Source: Formicarius rufipectus (lineage: Eukaryota > Chordata > Aves > Passeriformes > Formicariidae). Taken from it: a stretch of 64,000 nt of DNA. Shown here one piece after another: positions 48,701 through 60,000 of this stretch. Where the stretch lies: assembly GCA_013399695.1 (NCBI GenBank), contig VXAU01000750.1, forward strand, positions 372,001 to 436,000, read 5' to 3'. Position 1 is the stretch's first letter. The number at the start of each line of letters is the position of its first letter. The notes below the pieces were generated by a model. That model saw only the letters and a list, made by a program, of their open reading frames with translations, was not told the DNA's origin and did not search any database. The position numbers and the translations under genes were made by a program.

Positions 48701-50104
48701 CTGTTTAAACTTGTCCTGACATATTTTAGAATGTTCACCAATTAACAGTAACATTAAGTTATGATCTACTTTAGGTGAGGATTCTGGTGGAGACTGAGCC
48801 CTTGTTTTTTCTGAAGAGTGTCTAATCTTGACTTGACTGATACAGGAAAGCCAAAGAAAAGATCTTCTGAAAGTGCATCATAGCATTGTTAAGCTGGAGA
48901 ACTTATTATTGCCCAAACTCTCTAGATATAAATACAATCTCTGTCCTAAGGCATCCCCTACACTCTAATCCTCAATGCAACCACTGAGTCTAAGAGCAGA
49001 CAGGGAAGAAAAATGGTATTATGATGATAAATGCAGGGAAGAAGGACAGTGAGAATAAATATTATTATAAGTGAATAGCTGCTTTCTCAGTTATGTAAGC
49101 TTAACCTAAATAGCAAGACAGCTGGCTCACACAGGAGGCTGTAGATCATGAAATTACAATGTCTGTCCACATTTCCATACTATCAGCTTTAACTGCAAGA
49201 ATGAAAACCACAGCATGATATTTTTAGTGCTCTCCTTTCATGAAGTTAGATCTCTACTTGAATATGAAAGCCAGGTCTATTTCTTCAGTTGCTTAAAATT
49301 AGTTTTCTTTTGCTAGTGTCCTTTGTGTAATTCAAGTCTTTCATAAAATTACCACAGAAGAGCAGTTGGAACCTCAGAGAATAATGATGTGCACAGATGG
49401 ATTCATTAACAACAGCCTCATTTAAAGAGTTCTATTATTTCAGGAGCATGCTACTGAAGAATGAGTACAAAAGAAAATCAGAATATTTTCTGTTTGTTTT
49501 GGGTCTGGGCCTTTTAGCCAAACACTACCATTTTTATCAGAACACCATATTATCTGTCTCTTAGTGTGACAATATAAGTGGTCATTTAACTTGGGGTGTT
49601 GTCACTGTAATGTCTACATAAACTCCATGTGTCAATAAACCACAGTGATGGAGCAAAGCTTGGTGAGACACCAGACAGGTGTGGCAATTAAAGCAATTCA
49701 GAGTATTGACTGAAAGACTGTGAGATGTGTGCATATTTCGCATTTGAGATTTTTTTCTCCTCTTGCTAAGAATTTCATGGATTGTTCAGATTAACAGTTT
49801 TACCTGGGTAAGCCCATGTATTTTGTTATTCCAGTGCACAGTTAGAGGGACAGGCTTGGTGAGAACAGAAAGCAGGCACTTCCAGAAGCTTTTCGGTAGG
49901 GGTGTGGGGGGGGAAGTGATGTGAGGCAAAGATAAATAATAGGAACTAAAATGACAACATATATTTTTCAAAATTCTGCCTTTTTTTTTTAATGAATAAT
50001 CAGTTTGTGTGATTACAATTGCCATCTCTTCCTGTTGAAATGTTAGAACTTTACATGCAGCCACTGTGACTTGTTTAATAACAGTATTCTGGCTTATGGT
50101 CATT
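42781..50104. other. Unique non-coding stretch, no gene seen
   Basis: About 7.3 kb of AT-rich DNA. The plus-strand frame at 43027-43386 (119 residues) has a hydrophobic, Leu/Cys-rich middle but no recognisable family, splice context or upstream promoter, so I treat it as chance. A perfect 13-bp inverted repeat lies at 45034-45071. A slightly GC-richer segment around 48420-48660 has the mixed, low-repeat texture often seen in conserved non-coding DNA, but this cannot be tested here. Confidence 0.45.
45034..45071. repeat. Perfect 13-bp inverted repeat, 12-base loop
   Basis: The left arm TAAATCAACACAG (45034-45046) and the right arm (45059-45071) are exact reverse complements, separated by an A-rich 12-base loop. 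A stem-loop of this length is unlikely by chance in a window of this size. The transcript could fold into a compact hairpin, followed by a T run. It is shorter than a typical microRNA precursor stem. Confidence 0.75.
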
Positions 50105-51575
50105 TCAACCTTCCCTGATCTGCTGGCTGCACTTCTTTTGATGCAGTCTGGGACTCAGCTGGCTTTTTGGGCTGCAAGTACACATTGCTGGGTGATGTTG
50201 AGCTTCTTATCAAGCAAGACCTCCAGGTCTTTCTCCTTGGGGCTGTTCTCAGTCCATTCTCTGCCCAGCCTATGCTGGTGCTTTGGATTGCCCTGACCCA
50301 GGTGTAGGACCTTGCACTTGACCTTCTTCAACTTCATGAGGTTCTATGGACCCAGTACTAGGGCTTCTTCAGGTCCCTCTGGATGACATCTCATCCCTCA
50401 GTCCTGTCAGTTGGACTACTCAGCTTGGTGTCATCTGCAAACTTGTTGTTGAGGGTGCACTCAATCCCACTTATCTTGATAAAGATATTAAACAGTATTT
50501 GTCCCAATACTGACCCTTGAGAGACACCACTTGTCACCAGTCTCTGCCTTAATATTGAGGTACTGACCATTACCCTCTGGATGCAGCCATCCAACCAGTT
50601 CCTCATCCACGAGGCAGTTCATCCATGTCTCTCCAATTTAAAGAGAAGGATGTTGTGGAGGACCATGTCAAAGGCTTTACAAAACTACAGATAGATGACA
50701 TCTATAGCTCTTCCCTTGTCCCCTGACTCCATCATAGAAATCCACTGGGTTGGTCAGTGGGACGTGCCCTTGGTAAAGATGCTCTGACTGTCCTGAATCA
50801 GCTCTCTGTCTTCCATGTGTCTTAGCACAGCTTTCAGGGGAGTCTGTTCCATGATCTTCTAGGGCACAGAGGTGAGGGTGACCAGTCAGTAGTTCCCAGG
50901 ATCATCCTTTTTAAACTTTTTTTTTAAATGAGTGCAATATTTTCCTTTTTCCAGTCTGTGGGGAGTTCACATGACTGCCATTTTTCAAATAGAGGTTGCC
51001 AGTGAAGACTGAGGCAAAAAAGTATTTGAGTACCTCAGCCTTGTCCATTGTTACCAGTTTGCCTGTCTTGCTCATTGCAGGAGAACAATTTTCCTGGCCT
51101 TCCTTTTGTGGCTGACATACCTATCAAAGCCCTTCTTATTATTGTTTGCATCTATTGCAGAGTTCAACTTCATTCATATTTTGGCTTTTTTAACCCCATC
51201 CTCATACAACTGTATTGCTACCCTATATCCTTCCTAGATGTTCCTCTGTCTACTGCCACTGCACTTTTTGCCCTTTAGTTTGACCAGCAAGTCTTGACTC
51301 ATCCATGCTGGTCTCTTGCCTTCCTTTCTTCGTTTCTTACACCGGTGGATCAAGAGCTCTTTTACTCTGTGGAAAATACCCTTAAAGGTTTGCCATCTCT
51401 GTTCTGCTCCTTTGTTCCTCAGGGATGATTCCCAGGGAATCCTATTGATAACTCCTTGAACAGCTGGAATTTTCTTCTTTTCTAAAATTCAGAGTCCTGG
51501 CTTTAGTCTTTTCCTGACTCTCAGAACTGCACACTCCACCAATTTTTTAAAGTAAATAAGCATTGTGGTCTACTA
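50105..51575 (-). mobile_element. Truncated CR1 LINE (about 1.5 kb), minus strand
   Basis: Reading the minus strand, the fragment covers the start of the reverse transcriptase half of CR1 ORF2 (an RPAWM block near 51310), the fingers/palm region and the post-catalytic CKVLHLGQGNP and LNITQQCVLAAQKA blocks near 50160-50320. The last part of ORF2 and the 3' UTR with its octamer tail are absent, so the copy is truncated at both ends. Many stops and frameshifts break the frame. The left edge is clear from the antisense CTGCACTTCTTTTGATGCAG block. The right edge is approximate. Confidence 0.93.
50155..50606 (-). pseudogene. Decayed CR1 ORF2 reverse transcriptase
   Basis: Two pieces of the reverse transcriptase are still readable. 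The piece at 50391-50606 holds [18 protein letters not shown] and the FADD catalytic box (codons at 50430-50441), where the two aspartates would bind metal ions during target-primed reverse transcription. The piece at 50155-50337 holds KCKVLHLGQGNP and the downstream thumb-region residues. In-frame stops separate them, and the upstream part is interrupted further, so no functional enzyme can be made. It is a relic without host function. Confidence 0.9.
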
Positions 51576-54500
51576 TTATCTGCGGAGAGTTGAAAGTGCT
51601 GCTCATGTGCTCTGTAAGAAAGAGGGAACCAGAAATCCTGATCTAGGAATTGTTTTTGCTGTGCCTGCAGCTGCTCCTGTGCTCTGTTCTTCCTGCTCCT
51701 CTGTCCTTAAGTGCTCTGAGTGCTTGTTTCCTATCTGTGTGCACTTCACTGATAACGGGAGTGTTTCTTCTAAATCTGGACTTCTCTGCATATTTCTCCA
51801 AACCCTGAGTGAGCCTAAGGTCTCCTATGTAACTTTGTGAAAAAATATTTTTTAAAAGTCTATGCCCACTGTTAGTGAGTTTTGTAAGGAAAGGAAATAC
51901 TACATCTGAACACTAGCATGAGTTTGGTATCATTCCTCATTCTGATATGTAATGCTTGTTCCCACCCCAGAAGAACTTTAGGGAGGTCGGAGATAAATGT
52001 AGCTGAATGTTGGAAGTTCTGTCTGTATGCCAAAACTGCTTAAGGGACTCCAAAAACTGTGATTTAATAAAACAATAGGTAGCTGCCAGTCATCAAATGT
52101 AAGTTTGACAGTGCAGCAGAAAAAATTACTAGGTATCAAAACTCAGATGAAACAGCTTTGTCCATCCTCAGAGAGATTTTACTGCTTCAGTCAGTATTAC
52201 AGAAGGTTATCACCACAGTTAGTCAAACTGGACTGAATCTGGTTTTCTAAGGGGAAAAAAAAGCAAAACAAAACCCAAGAAGATAAATCAGAGCACTGTG
52301 GGCTTTGCTGAAGCCACGTGAGCACAAACATGGCTTGGACCACAACCACAGAAAAAAGTATAATATTGCAAACACAAGGCCATGAGATCAGACTGAGACT
52401 CTGCCATCACAGAACATGGCATGGTGCAAATCACTGCAGAATTCACTGAGATTCTTTTGCAAGCTGCCTGCAGAACATGACCCTTTTCCCTAGGGCTCTA
52501 ATAATGCCCCATGTAAGCAATTGCAGCCTGAAGTTACTTTCCCAGAGCAGTTTGTTTTGCTGGTGGATGAGAACACAGTGAGCTTGCAAAAATTAATTCT
52601 GTTTCTATTTCTGATACACCAGCAGAATAGCCAAGTAAATTAAATTGGACAGGGGTTCTACAACCTCTGTGTTGCCTGTATCTGTTGATTTTCAGTCTTT
52701 TAGAGATTTTCCTCTTACTGAGCCCAAGCTACATCTAGGGAGCTAGTTAGGAAACATTTCTATTTGCCATTGCCTATGTGCAAGTATGGCTATTACTACC
52801 TTGCACATGTGTTGAGACCTATATTGTGAATATCACTGCTTCTGCAGGCATCAGTATCAGTCTGCTGCAACAAAAATCTGTATAATGAAAGGGCACATTT
52901 CTTCTGAACCATCTGTGGTTACCAAAAGTCAGCCCTTCATTTTTCAACTATTGCAAGAGATGCAATCATGGAACTATTCCATTCAGTAAAAATGTTTGAC
53001 CACAAGATTAAAATGTGACTTTGTACAGCAGAAATTGCTCCACCCATCCATTCCATTAAGAAATGCTTTAGAACTAGAATTTAGATAAATACTTCAAATT
53101 CGTGAAGACATTAAATGCATTCATAGGTAGAATGTAATTGCTGACAATACTGGCAAAAGTAATTTTTAACTGAGCTTAAGTGAGCAAAAGAACATCACAG
53201 AAGTTAAAAGATACCTGCTTATGTGTCTAAATACTCATGCAACTTTGTAATAAAAAAGGTTTTTCTACTGAAAATTGACACATTAAGTTAAAAATTATAT
53301 TTGTAAAATATATAAAGATTATATTAATAAGGGACACAGAAGCCAGGCAGATGTCAGTTAATGATCATGATAAGCTCTTACACTTGAAATTATGATAGAG
53401 TCAGAGACCCACTTACTTTGTAAGGGTAATCTCCAAAGTTCTTCAGTAACCAGCGTATCCAAATAGCGATGCTGTATTTTAGACAGCTCTTGGGTTGTAT
53501 TCGATTTGACCAGCAGGAGGGATATTATTTTCTCATCACCTGAGCTTTCTAGCAGGTTTAAGGTTTGATCCACTGTGTCAGCTCAATTACCAAAAAATAT
53601 TTAGCCAAGGAATTGTTAGAATTATGCAGGTGCTTTCCTATCTAAGCATGATCTATATAACTTCTGAATTGAATTACTTCTTCCACAAGGAGCCTATTAA
53701 ACCCCAGATGTGGTAATTTGGAAGCTGGTTAAAGCCTTGCCATATACTAACAGAACTCATGGTACCAGTGGTGGTTATTAATAGCTCACACTTAGAATCT
53801 CATCACCCCAAATCTTTAAAGAAGCAATTTGCACTGTATTGACATCAAGCACACTTACTGAGAAAAAGAAATATTTGCTTCTGTACAAACTGCAATTGAA
53901 ATGGACAACTTTCTTGGTGCAGGTTTATATATGTATCACTGCCCTTTGACAATGTTATTATGGAAGGGCGTGTATGAGTGGGATTGCAAGTGCCTAATGC
54001 CATACAGGATAATTTTCTTGTCCATATGAAAATGAGTACAAAGTGCATGCTGAAAGCATGACAGTTGACAAGTTGGTGTTCTCACTAGACACCCACGTGG
54101 AGGTAGTTGAGCAGGTCACAAGTGCACTACTGTACTTTAAATGCAACAAATGTGAGGATGCTTGCTTCCATATCCTTTTTAAATAAATAAATAAACTCAT
54201 TCTTGACAACCTAAAAATGCAAGCACCATGTTCAGTCAGCTAACAGACTTTTAGACTAATGACCCATATTATTAACCATACCCAGCAATTTATTATTACA
54301 GAGGAAGCACAAATTAAAAACAAGTTCTTGGCTCCCAGTAACCATCAAGGACATCCTGCTGGTGGTAGAGTCCAAATGTTAGAGCTGAAGGTGCTCTACA
54401 TGTTCTTTTACAACTTTCCAGGTTTGCAATGCAGCAATATTGTCTCACAAATTACAATAAAATGTGTCCATTTACTGAATTCAGCATGAGAAAAGCTTAA

Positions 54501-55841
54501 CATTGACAGCCTTGCCCACGTGTCCTGTATTGTTTTTATGTTTACTGGTCTTACCTTACTTCCTCTGTCATATGGGTAGAAATAGCATTTAGCTTTTTGG
54601 GGTTTTTAGGTTTTTTTGTTTTGTTTAATTTCACTAAAGTCTGTTTCCTGATTAAGGGATTTTATGCAAGTTCATCAATATGTTTTCCACAGGCTCACAT
54701 AAAAAGCAGTAAAAGAAACAGCAAAAACACAAAACAAATGCAGTTAAAGATCTTAGATTTGATGTGAGTCACCTGTAATTTTTCAAAAAGGAGAATTGAG
54801 TTTGTATTGTCTTCTGGAACTGTACGTAAAAGGTCCTCTTGCTGTCTTATGGACTTCTGTAAAATATCTCCTGTTTTGAATCAACTTGCCAAGTGAAACG
54901 TGAGCTTTATTTTGTATTAGTTAGCTATGACAGAGTAATAACATTAATTTTGGCCTCACATTCTTCAACCCGTGATTTGAGCATAGAGCACAACACTGCT
55001 GGAACCATCACACTCCTGAATCCAGGTGTTATGAAAGTGCTGGATTAAGCTTTAGTATTATGTAATTGTCCTGAGCCATTAATTTATTTGCTACTTTTTT
55101 ATTAATTATAATAATAGAGTACGTAAAATGCACCCTTTACTGCTGTTCCCTTGTGACCGTACAATTTACTTCTTTGTTTAAGAGTGGGAAAAAATGCATT
55201 GTTTGTGCTGGGTGGCAGTTCTGATGCTCATGTTCTGAGGCAACTAGAGATGCAGAGACTTCCTGCAGAGATGTTCTTTCTTTGGCTTTGCCCTGACACT
55301 TCTCCGTGCTGCAACCACAGATTATTGTTTTATACTTAAAGAATATCTGTCTCCAAGCTTGTACTTGTGAAAATATAGCACTCATCAAAGATGGAAGGAG
55401 AGCCATGTTATTTCAAATATGCTTTTAAAAATGTCAGAGGAGGGTTTGAACATCTTTACTGTGTAGCTGCTGAGACACTCTGTTCCTCTGAACTGGTCTT
55501 CAGCGGAGGGTTCTGCATACACAGTGTATGAAGCTGAATATGTTAGGGGAGGCACTGAAAAACTACTAGAAACAATATGAATATAATCAAAACAGAACTG
55601 AAATTACTGCTGAAGAATCTGTAGATTTAGAAGTGTGTAAAATTCTTGTCTAGGTGTGGTGGGTGACACATGGCCACATAACCTTTTCCTCCTTGTCTCC
55701 ACACTTGCCACATCAACAGCTGCCTGGCTGTGCCTTAGGAAGGTTGAGAGGAAACGCGAGGGGCAGGTGCAGAGGCAGAATTTGAAGGCAATTCAGTTTT
55801 AAGATGGTTTCAGCTGACCTCAAAACCACCCTCAAGCCTTT

Positions 55842-55871
55842 CTGAGGAAATTTTGTGAGAAATTTTCTCAG
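55842..55871. repeat. 12-bp inverted repeat, 6-base loop
   Basis: CTGAGGAAATTT (55842-55853) pairs with AAATTTTCTCAG (55860-55871) at 11 of 12 positions, and the odd pair is G-T (G-U in RNA). The loop is TGTGAG. The repeated GAGAAATT words next to it suggest that local slippage helped create it. Confidence 0.6.
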
Positions 55872-56610
55872 AGAAATTCTTTACTATGCATCTTTGAGTG
55901 GTGGATTTCAAAGAGACTCATAGGCAGATTCTTGCCATGCGCATTGTGCGTGTATGTTTGTGGGCTTGTTGAATAGATTGTCTTTCCAGTCAAGGGGGAA
56001 CAAAGACTGCTAGTCAACACGTCTGTTAACAGAATGGGAAGCTTTGGCTTCCGTATCCTAATGTCTACAAAATTAAGAGAACTACAGGTCTGTTAATTAA
56101 GATTTCAAAGCAAAATGTGTATTTTGTGGTATCTCTGTTTCATGTGAGTTTGGGTTTTTTCTTCCTTCGAGCAATACAATTTAAGTTTTATAGAAGCTTG
56201 CCTCTGTACTGAGTCAGAAGCACACTAATTTGGTTATTAGCATGTGCATCAAGCAATCTCACTCCACTCATTCAGAAAATAGGAATTAAGATGATTTGAC
56301 AGCCCTCCAATTTTGCTTTCAATGCTATTGATTCCTTCAATCAAGGCTGTGCTGTTCTCTGCTCAATCTTGCAAAAGGGACTGATGGCACGCTTGCTATG
56401 ATCAAATTTCGTTGTACATTCACTGCATGTAATAATAAATTTGGCTATCCAGATCAATTCTGGCCCAATTTCCTCTCATAGGATGCAATTCAATGATTGC
56501 TTTTTTTATTTTTCTTTTAAGGACCATTGTTTGATCCATATAGGGTTCTTTTTTTTTTTTTTTTCTTCCCTTAATCCCCAAAATGCTGACTAAAATAAGC
56601 TTAGGTGGTA

Positions 56611-56790
56611 TTCTATTCTCTTGTTTACAATTACTTTCAAAAAAGCCTATACTTTATTTTGGTAGATCTGTGGTTACTACATGATATAGAATAAGAGTGA
56701 TTCAGTGTTCTATACTTTGGTTTACAATCTCTTTGGGGAGAAGCCTATGCTTGATTTTGGTAGGTTTATGGTACATAATGAGAATGATTT
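56611..56790. repeat. Diverged ~97-bp tandem duplication (two copies)
   Basis: The copy at 56611-56707 and the copy starting at 56708 share TTCTAT, TTTACAAT, AGCCTAT, ATTTTGGTAG and the GAxTGATT tail in the same order. Substitutions and several small deletions in the second copy separate them. This is an old local duplication with no link to a known transposon. Confidence 0.8.
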
Positions 56791-57009
56791 TGTAATGGCT
56801 TTCAAAGCACTTAATACATTCATAGAGCCATCTTGAGTGACTTGTTTAAATACATTGTTCAATAAAACTTGCAAGTGTAAAGAGCTTATTGCACAATTTT
56901 ATAAGCTGTACTGCAATGTATCTCTGTATTTTCTAGAACGACCTTATAACAAGAGCATTATTTGACAGAAAATATTGCAGATGAGGTCAATGAACTTTTT
57001 GTACTTTTT

Positions 57010-57095
57010 TCCCCCCTTAGAAATTAGAGATGAAAGAGATCGCTTAGGTCAACTAGTTACTTCTCTGCTGGCAATTTTGTTATCCCTCTTTATCA
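57010..57095 (-). mobile_element. Ancient CR1/L3-like 3'-end relic
   Basis: The plus strand reads AATTAGAGATGAAAGAGATC, then TTAGGTCAACTAGTTACTTC and TCTGCTGGCAATTTTGTTATCC. This resembles the reverse complement of old CR1-type 3' UTRs (GGAAGAGACC, TCATCTAGTCCA, CTGCCAGTGCAGG). The similarity is weak and the octamer end is missing, so a profile search is needed. Confidence 0.45.
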
Positions 57096-60000
57096 GTACA
57101 AAAGGCCACATTACTGTTGCAAATCTGTATTAGGGAAAAGGAAATACTGGACTTGCTTATTAGTAGATTTTGTCAGTGAATGTGCAATAAGCAACAAAAC
57201 TTTCACTGTCTTGTGATGACCAAAAAAGGCACCTGAAATCACTTGAAAGGGAGGAAGGAGAATAATTAAGGGCAAAGGATTGTTAGGTCTGTAGTCAGAT
57301 CTCAGGCTGATCCAAAAGGAAAATCATACAAATAATACTTCTGTGAGGCTGGAAGAGTTGATTTTAGATTAAAGATCTGAGGTTTACAACTAAGCTTCAT
57401 TTAGCATATAATGAAATAATAGTTACATGATCCACAAATGTTTATCAAATAAGTCCATTAATACAGTTGTTAAGTGAAATCCAATTAAGCATATGGATTG
57501 TAAATACATGAATATGGGGAGGGATCTCTTAAAGCAGCAGTTTTCAGTGCATTATATTACATTTAAAGCCCAGTTAGCTATGATTGGAAAAATATGATTG
57601 TAAATTTGCACAGTGGCAAAGATTCCTAGGAACAGAATCTGTGGTGTTATTTTCACTCAGTTATAAATCGTTATGATATGATTAGTCAAAAACAACAGAA
57701 ACCCGCTGTCATAATTCCAATTAGGCCTAAATAAATCTATCCAGCATGAAAAAAGACACACTGAAGCTCTGGAGGTGTTATATTGTCTTCTGTTGAAGTA
57801 TAACTAAAGGTTGTTAAGTGAGTTCTCAGCACAAGTATAATACACAGAGATGGAAGGTTTCCTTTTTTAATGTCAAATTTTTATTGAGTTGTTTAAAAAA
57901 AAAAGATAATTCAACATTTTAAACAGTCATGGTTTCTATATTTATTTTTCTCCTTTTTCTGTAAGAAAATATTTGTTAAAATTCCTTTAAGTTTTAATCT
58001 TTATTTTAACCTAATTGTTCTATAAACCTGATTTGGTCCTCTGTTGAACAAGAGTTATTTAACTAATAGAACATACTTTAAATGACTAGGTAAGAAACTA
58101 AGAGAATGAATTTTTAAATAAATAGGCACAAAAAATTGAAATTATATCTCTAGGACAGTCTTTTCATTTTGATTTTCAGTTTCTCTTCTCAAAGAAACTT
58201 AAACACTATAGTTATTTGTTCTAAATATTAAGGATGTTGTAGCTTAAGTTGCAGAAGACCTTCCATGATATATATCCCCAGTGATGAGAATGAATTAAGA
58301 TTCTACAGAGTAACATTGTCAGAATCATAGGAACTTGAAAGACCCATACTTTTCTGCCCTCAAAACACATGAAAAGATAAGTGCTGGGTTATAAATCACA
58401 GACTTTAGGAAACAATCTGTCTCTTTATTACAACTGGATAGAAAAGGTAAAAATAAAATAAAAAAATTACTCCTAGGTGTTTAGGATTAGAAAATAGATT
58501 TTAAGAATACTTGGACTTTTTAATATGGTACCTGTATGTTTTACACAAAAAAAGAAAAAGCCCCACAGTAAACAAGTTGAAGTATTAGCAGCGGCACCGT
58601 AGGGCTTTGCAGAGCTACTTGTGTGGAAAAGTAAGTTTGTTTTGACAGAATACTTCACAGCATTCTCTAAGCCTCAATGAAAGCTATAAGCTATAATGAA
58701 ACAGGCTTGGCAAGTCTGTCTGAGGACGAGCTTCCTTCTCGGGGCTTAACTCTAGTGCAGCATTCCCATTTATCTCTCCGGTGAATGCAGGCACCCTTCA
58801 TGATCTGACACGTATTCTGTCCTTGCCAGGTAGCTGCTGCTCTTAGGCAGTAGCTGCCAAAACAATTCAGAGATTAATGGGAAAACATCCATAAATTACA
58901 GCACAACCTCTCCACTTTCACAGAAAATGTAAGAACTTTGGGAAGTTAAATGCTGTAAAATGTCTTAATTTGTTCAGACACTTGCACAATTATTAATACA
59001 GACAGAAGCGGAACACACAGACAACAAGCATCTAAATTAGCTTTGAGGGGAATTAATACAAGAAGCTAGCAAGACATTCCCAGTGAATAAATTAGTGTGA
59101 CATTTTATTATGATTTCAACTCAAGATTACCAAGTGTGTATCTTAAACATTGGTCTCAAAAACCTCCGAAAGGAAGCTAATATGCAATGATGCAGCAAGG
59201 GAAGGCCAGATGGAAAGCTACACCTATTAGGCTCACAGACATTCCCAAGGTAGGACAACACTTGTCGACCTGAATAAGCTGTTCAATGCATTGTTTTTTC
59301 CAAGTCTTTAATTACAGTTGGCATTCCTGAGTCAGTGCTTTAGGCAACCATCCTGCTGAAGAACAGGAACCTTTGTGGGAGAAAACAGCAGCAGAGACCA
59401 TAGGTTATTTACTGAAGTGCCTCTAAACTACATTAGTAGGAGAAAACACCTGTTCAAAGTTGCATGATTAACACATCTGGGTCCAGCCTCAGCTGAACAT
59501 GATGCTCTGTGGGTTTGTAACACTGCTCAGACCCACAGTGTCTGTGAGGTCCAGGTCAGCTCCAGCCACCATCATCTGATAGCACACAGGCCTCTGAAAA
59601 ACTGACTCAGTAGGGCTCAAATAGAAATTTCCTACTGTCACAGCCTGTAACTCCTTAGCCAAACAAAGGATAGAAAAATTTCCAAAACATCTGATGACTC
59701 CAGTACAGTCATACAAGCTGGTAATGTCGTGTCAGCCTGTAAGAGGTGAGTCCAGTCACCTCGGCTTGATTTCATAGCTGCTACAGAAAGCAAAAATGCT
59801 GCGTTTCCCATCATTTCTACCTCTGCACCTCCTCCTTCAGCATGTGCTTGAGTCTCCCTGTGTTTCTTTTGCTTCTCCACCCACGATTCCTGTCACATTT
59901 GCTGCTGGCTCTTGGCAGGCACTTGAGCTGCTTTATCTCACCAAACAGAAAACCAGAGTGCTGTAACACACTTCTGACAGCATTGCATGCTGAAATACAC

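Larger units (their letters stand above)
51576..57009. other. Unique non-coding stretch, no gene seen
   Basis: About 5.4 kb. Features are a small hairpin at 55842-55871, a GC-richer patch near 55660-55790, a T run at about 56549-56564 and a diverged tandem duplication at 56611-56790. The plus-strand frame at 51565-51840 overlaps the edge of the CR1 relic and is not a recognisable protein. Confidence 0.45.

Noticed and set aside
58320..58370. AATCATAGGAACTTGAAAGACC as another CR1 tail
   Set aside because: Only about 20 bases resemble the CR1 terminus and the TCCAACC block is missing, so it is too short to call.
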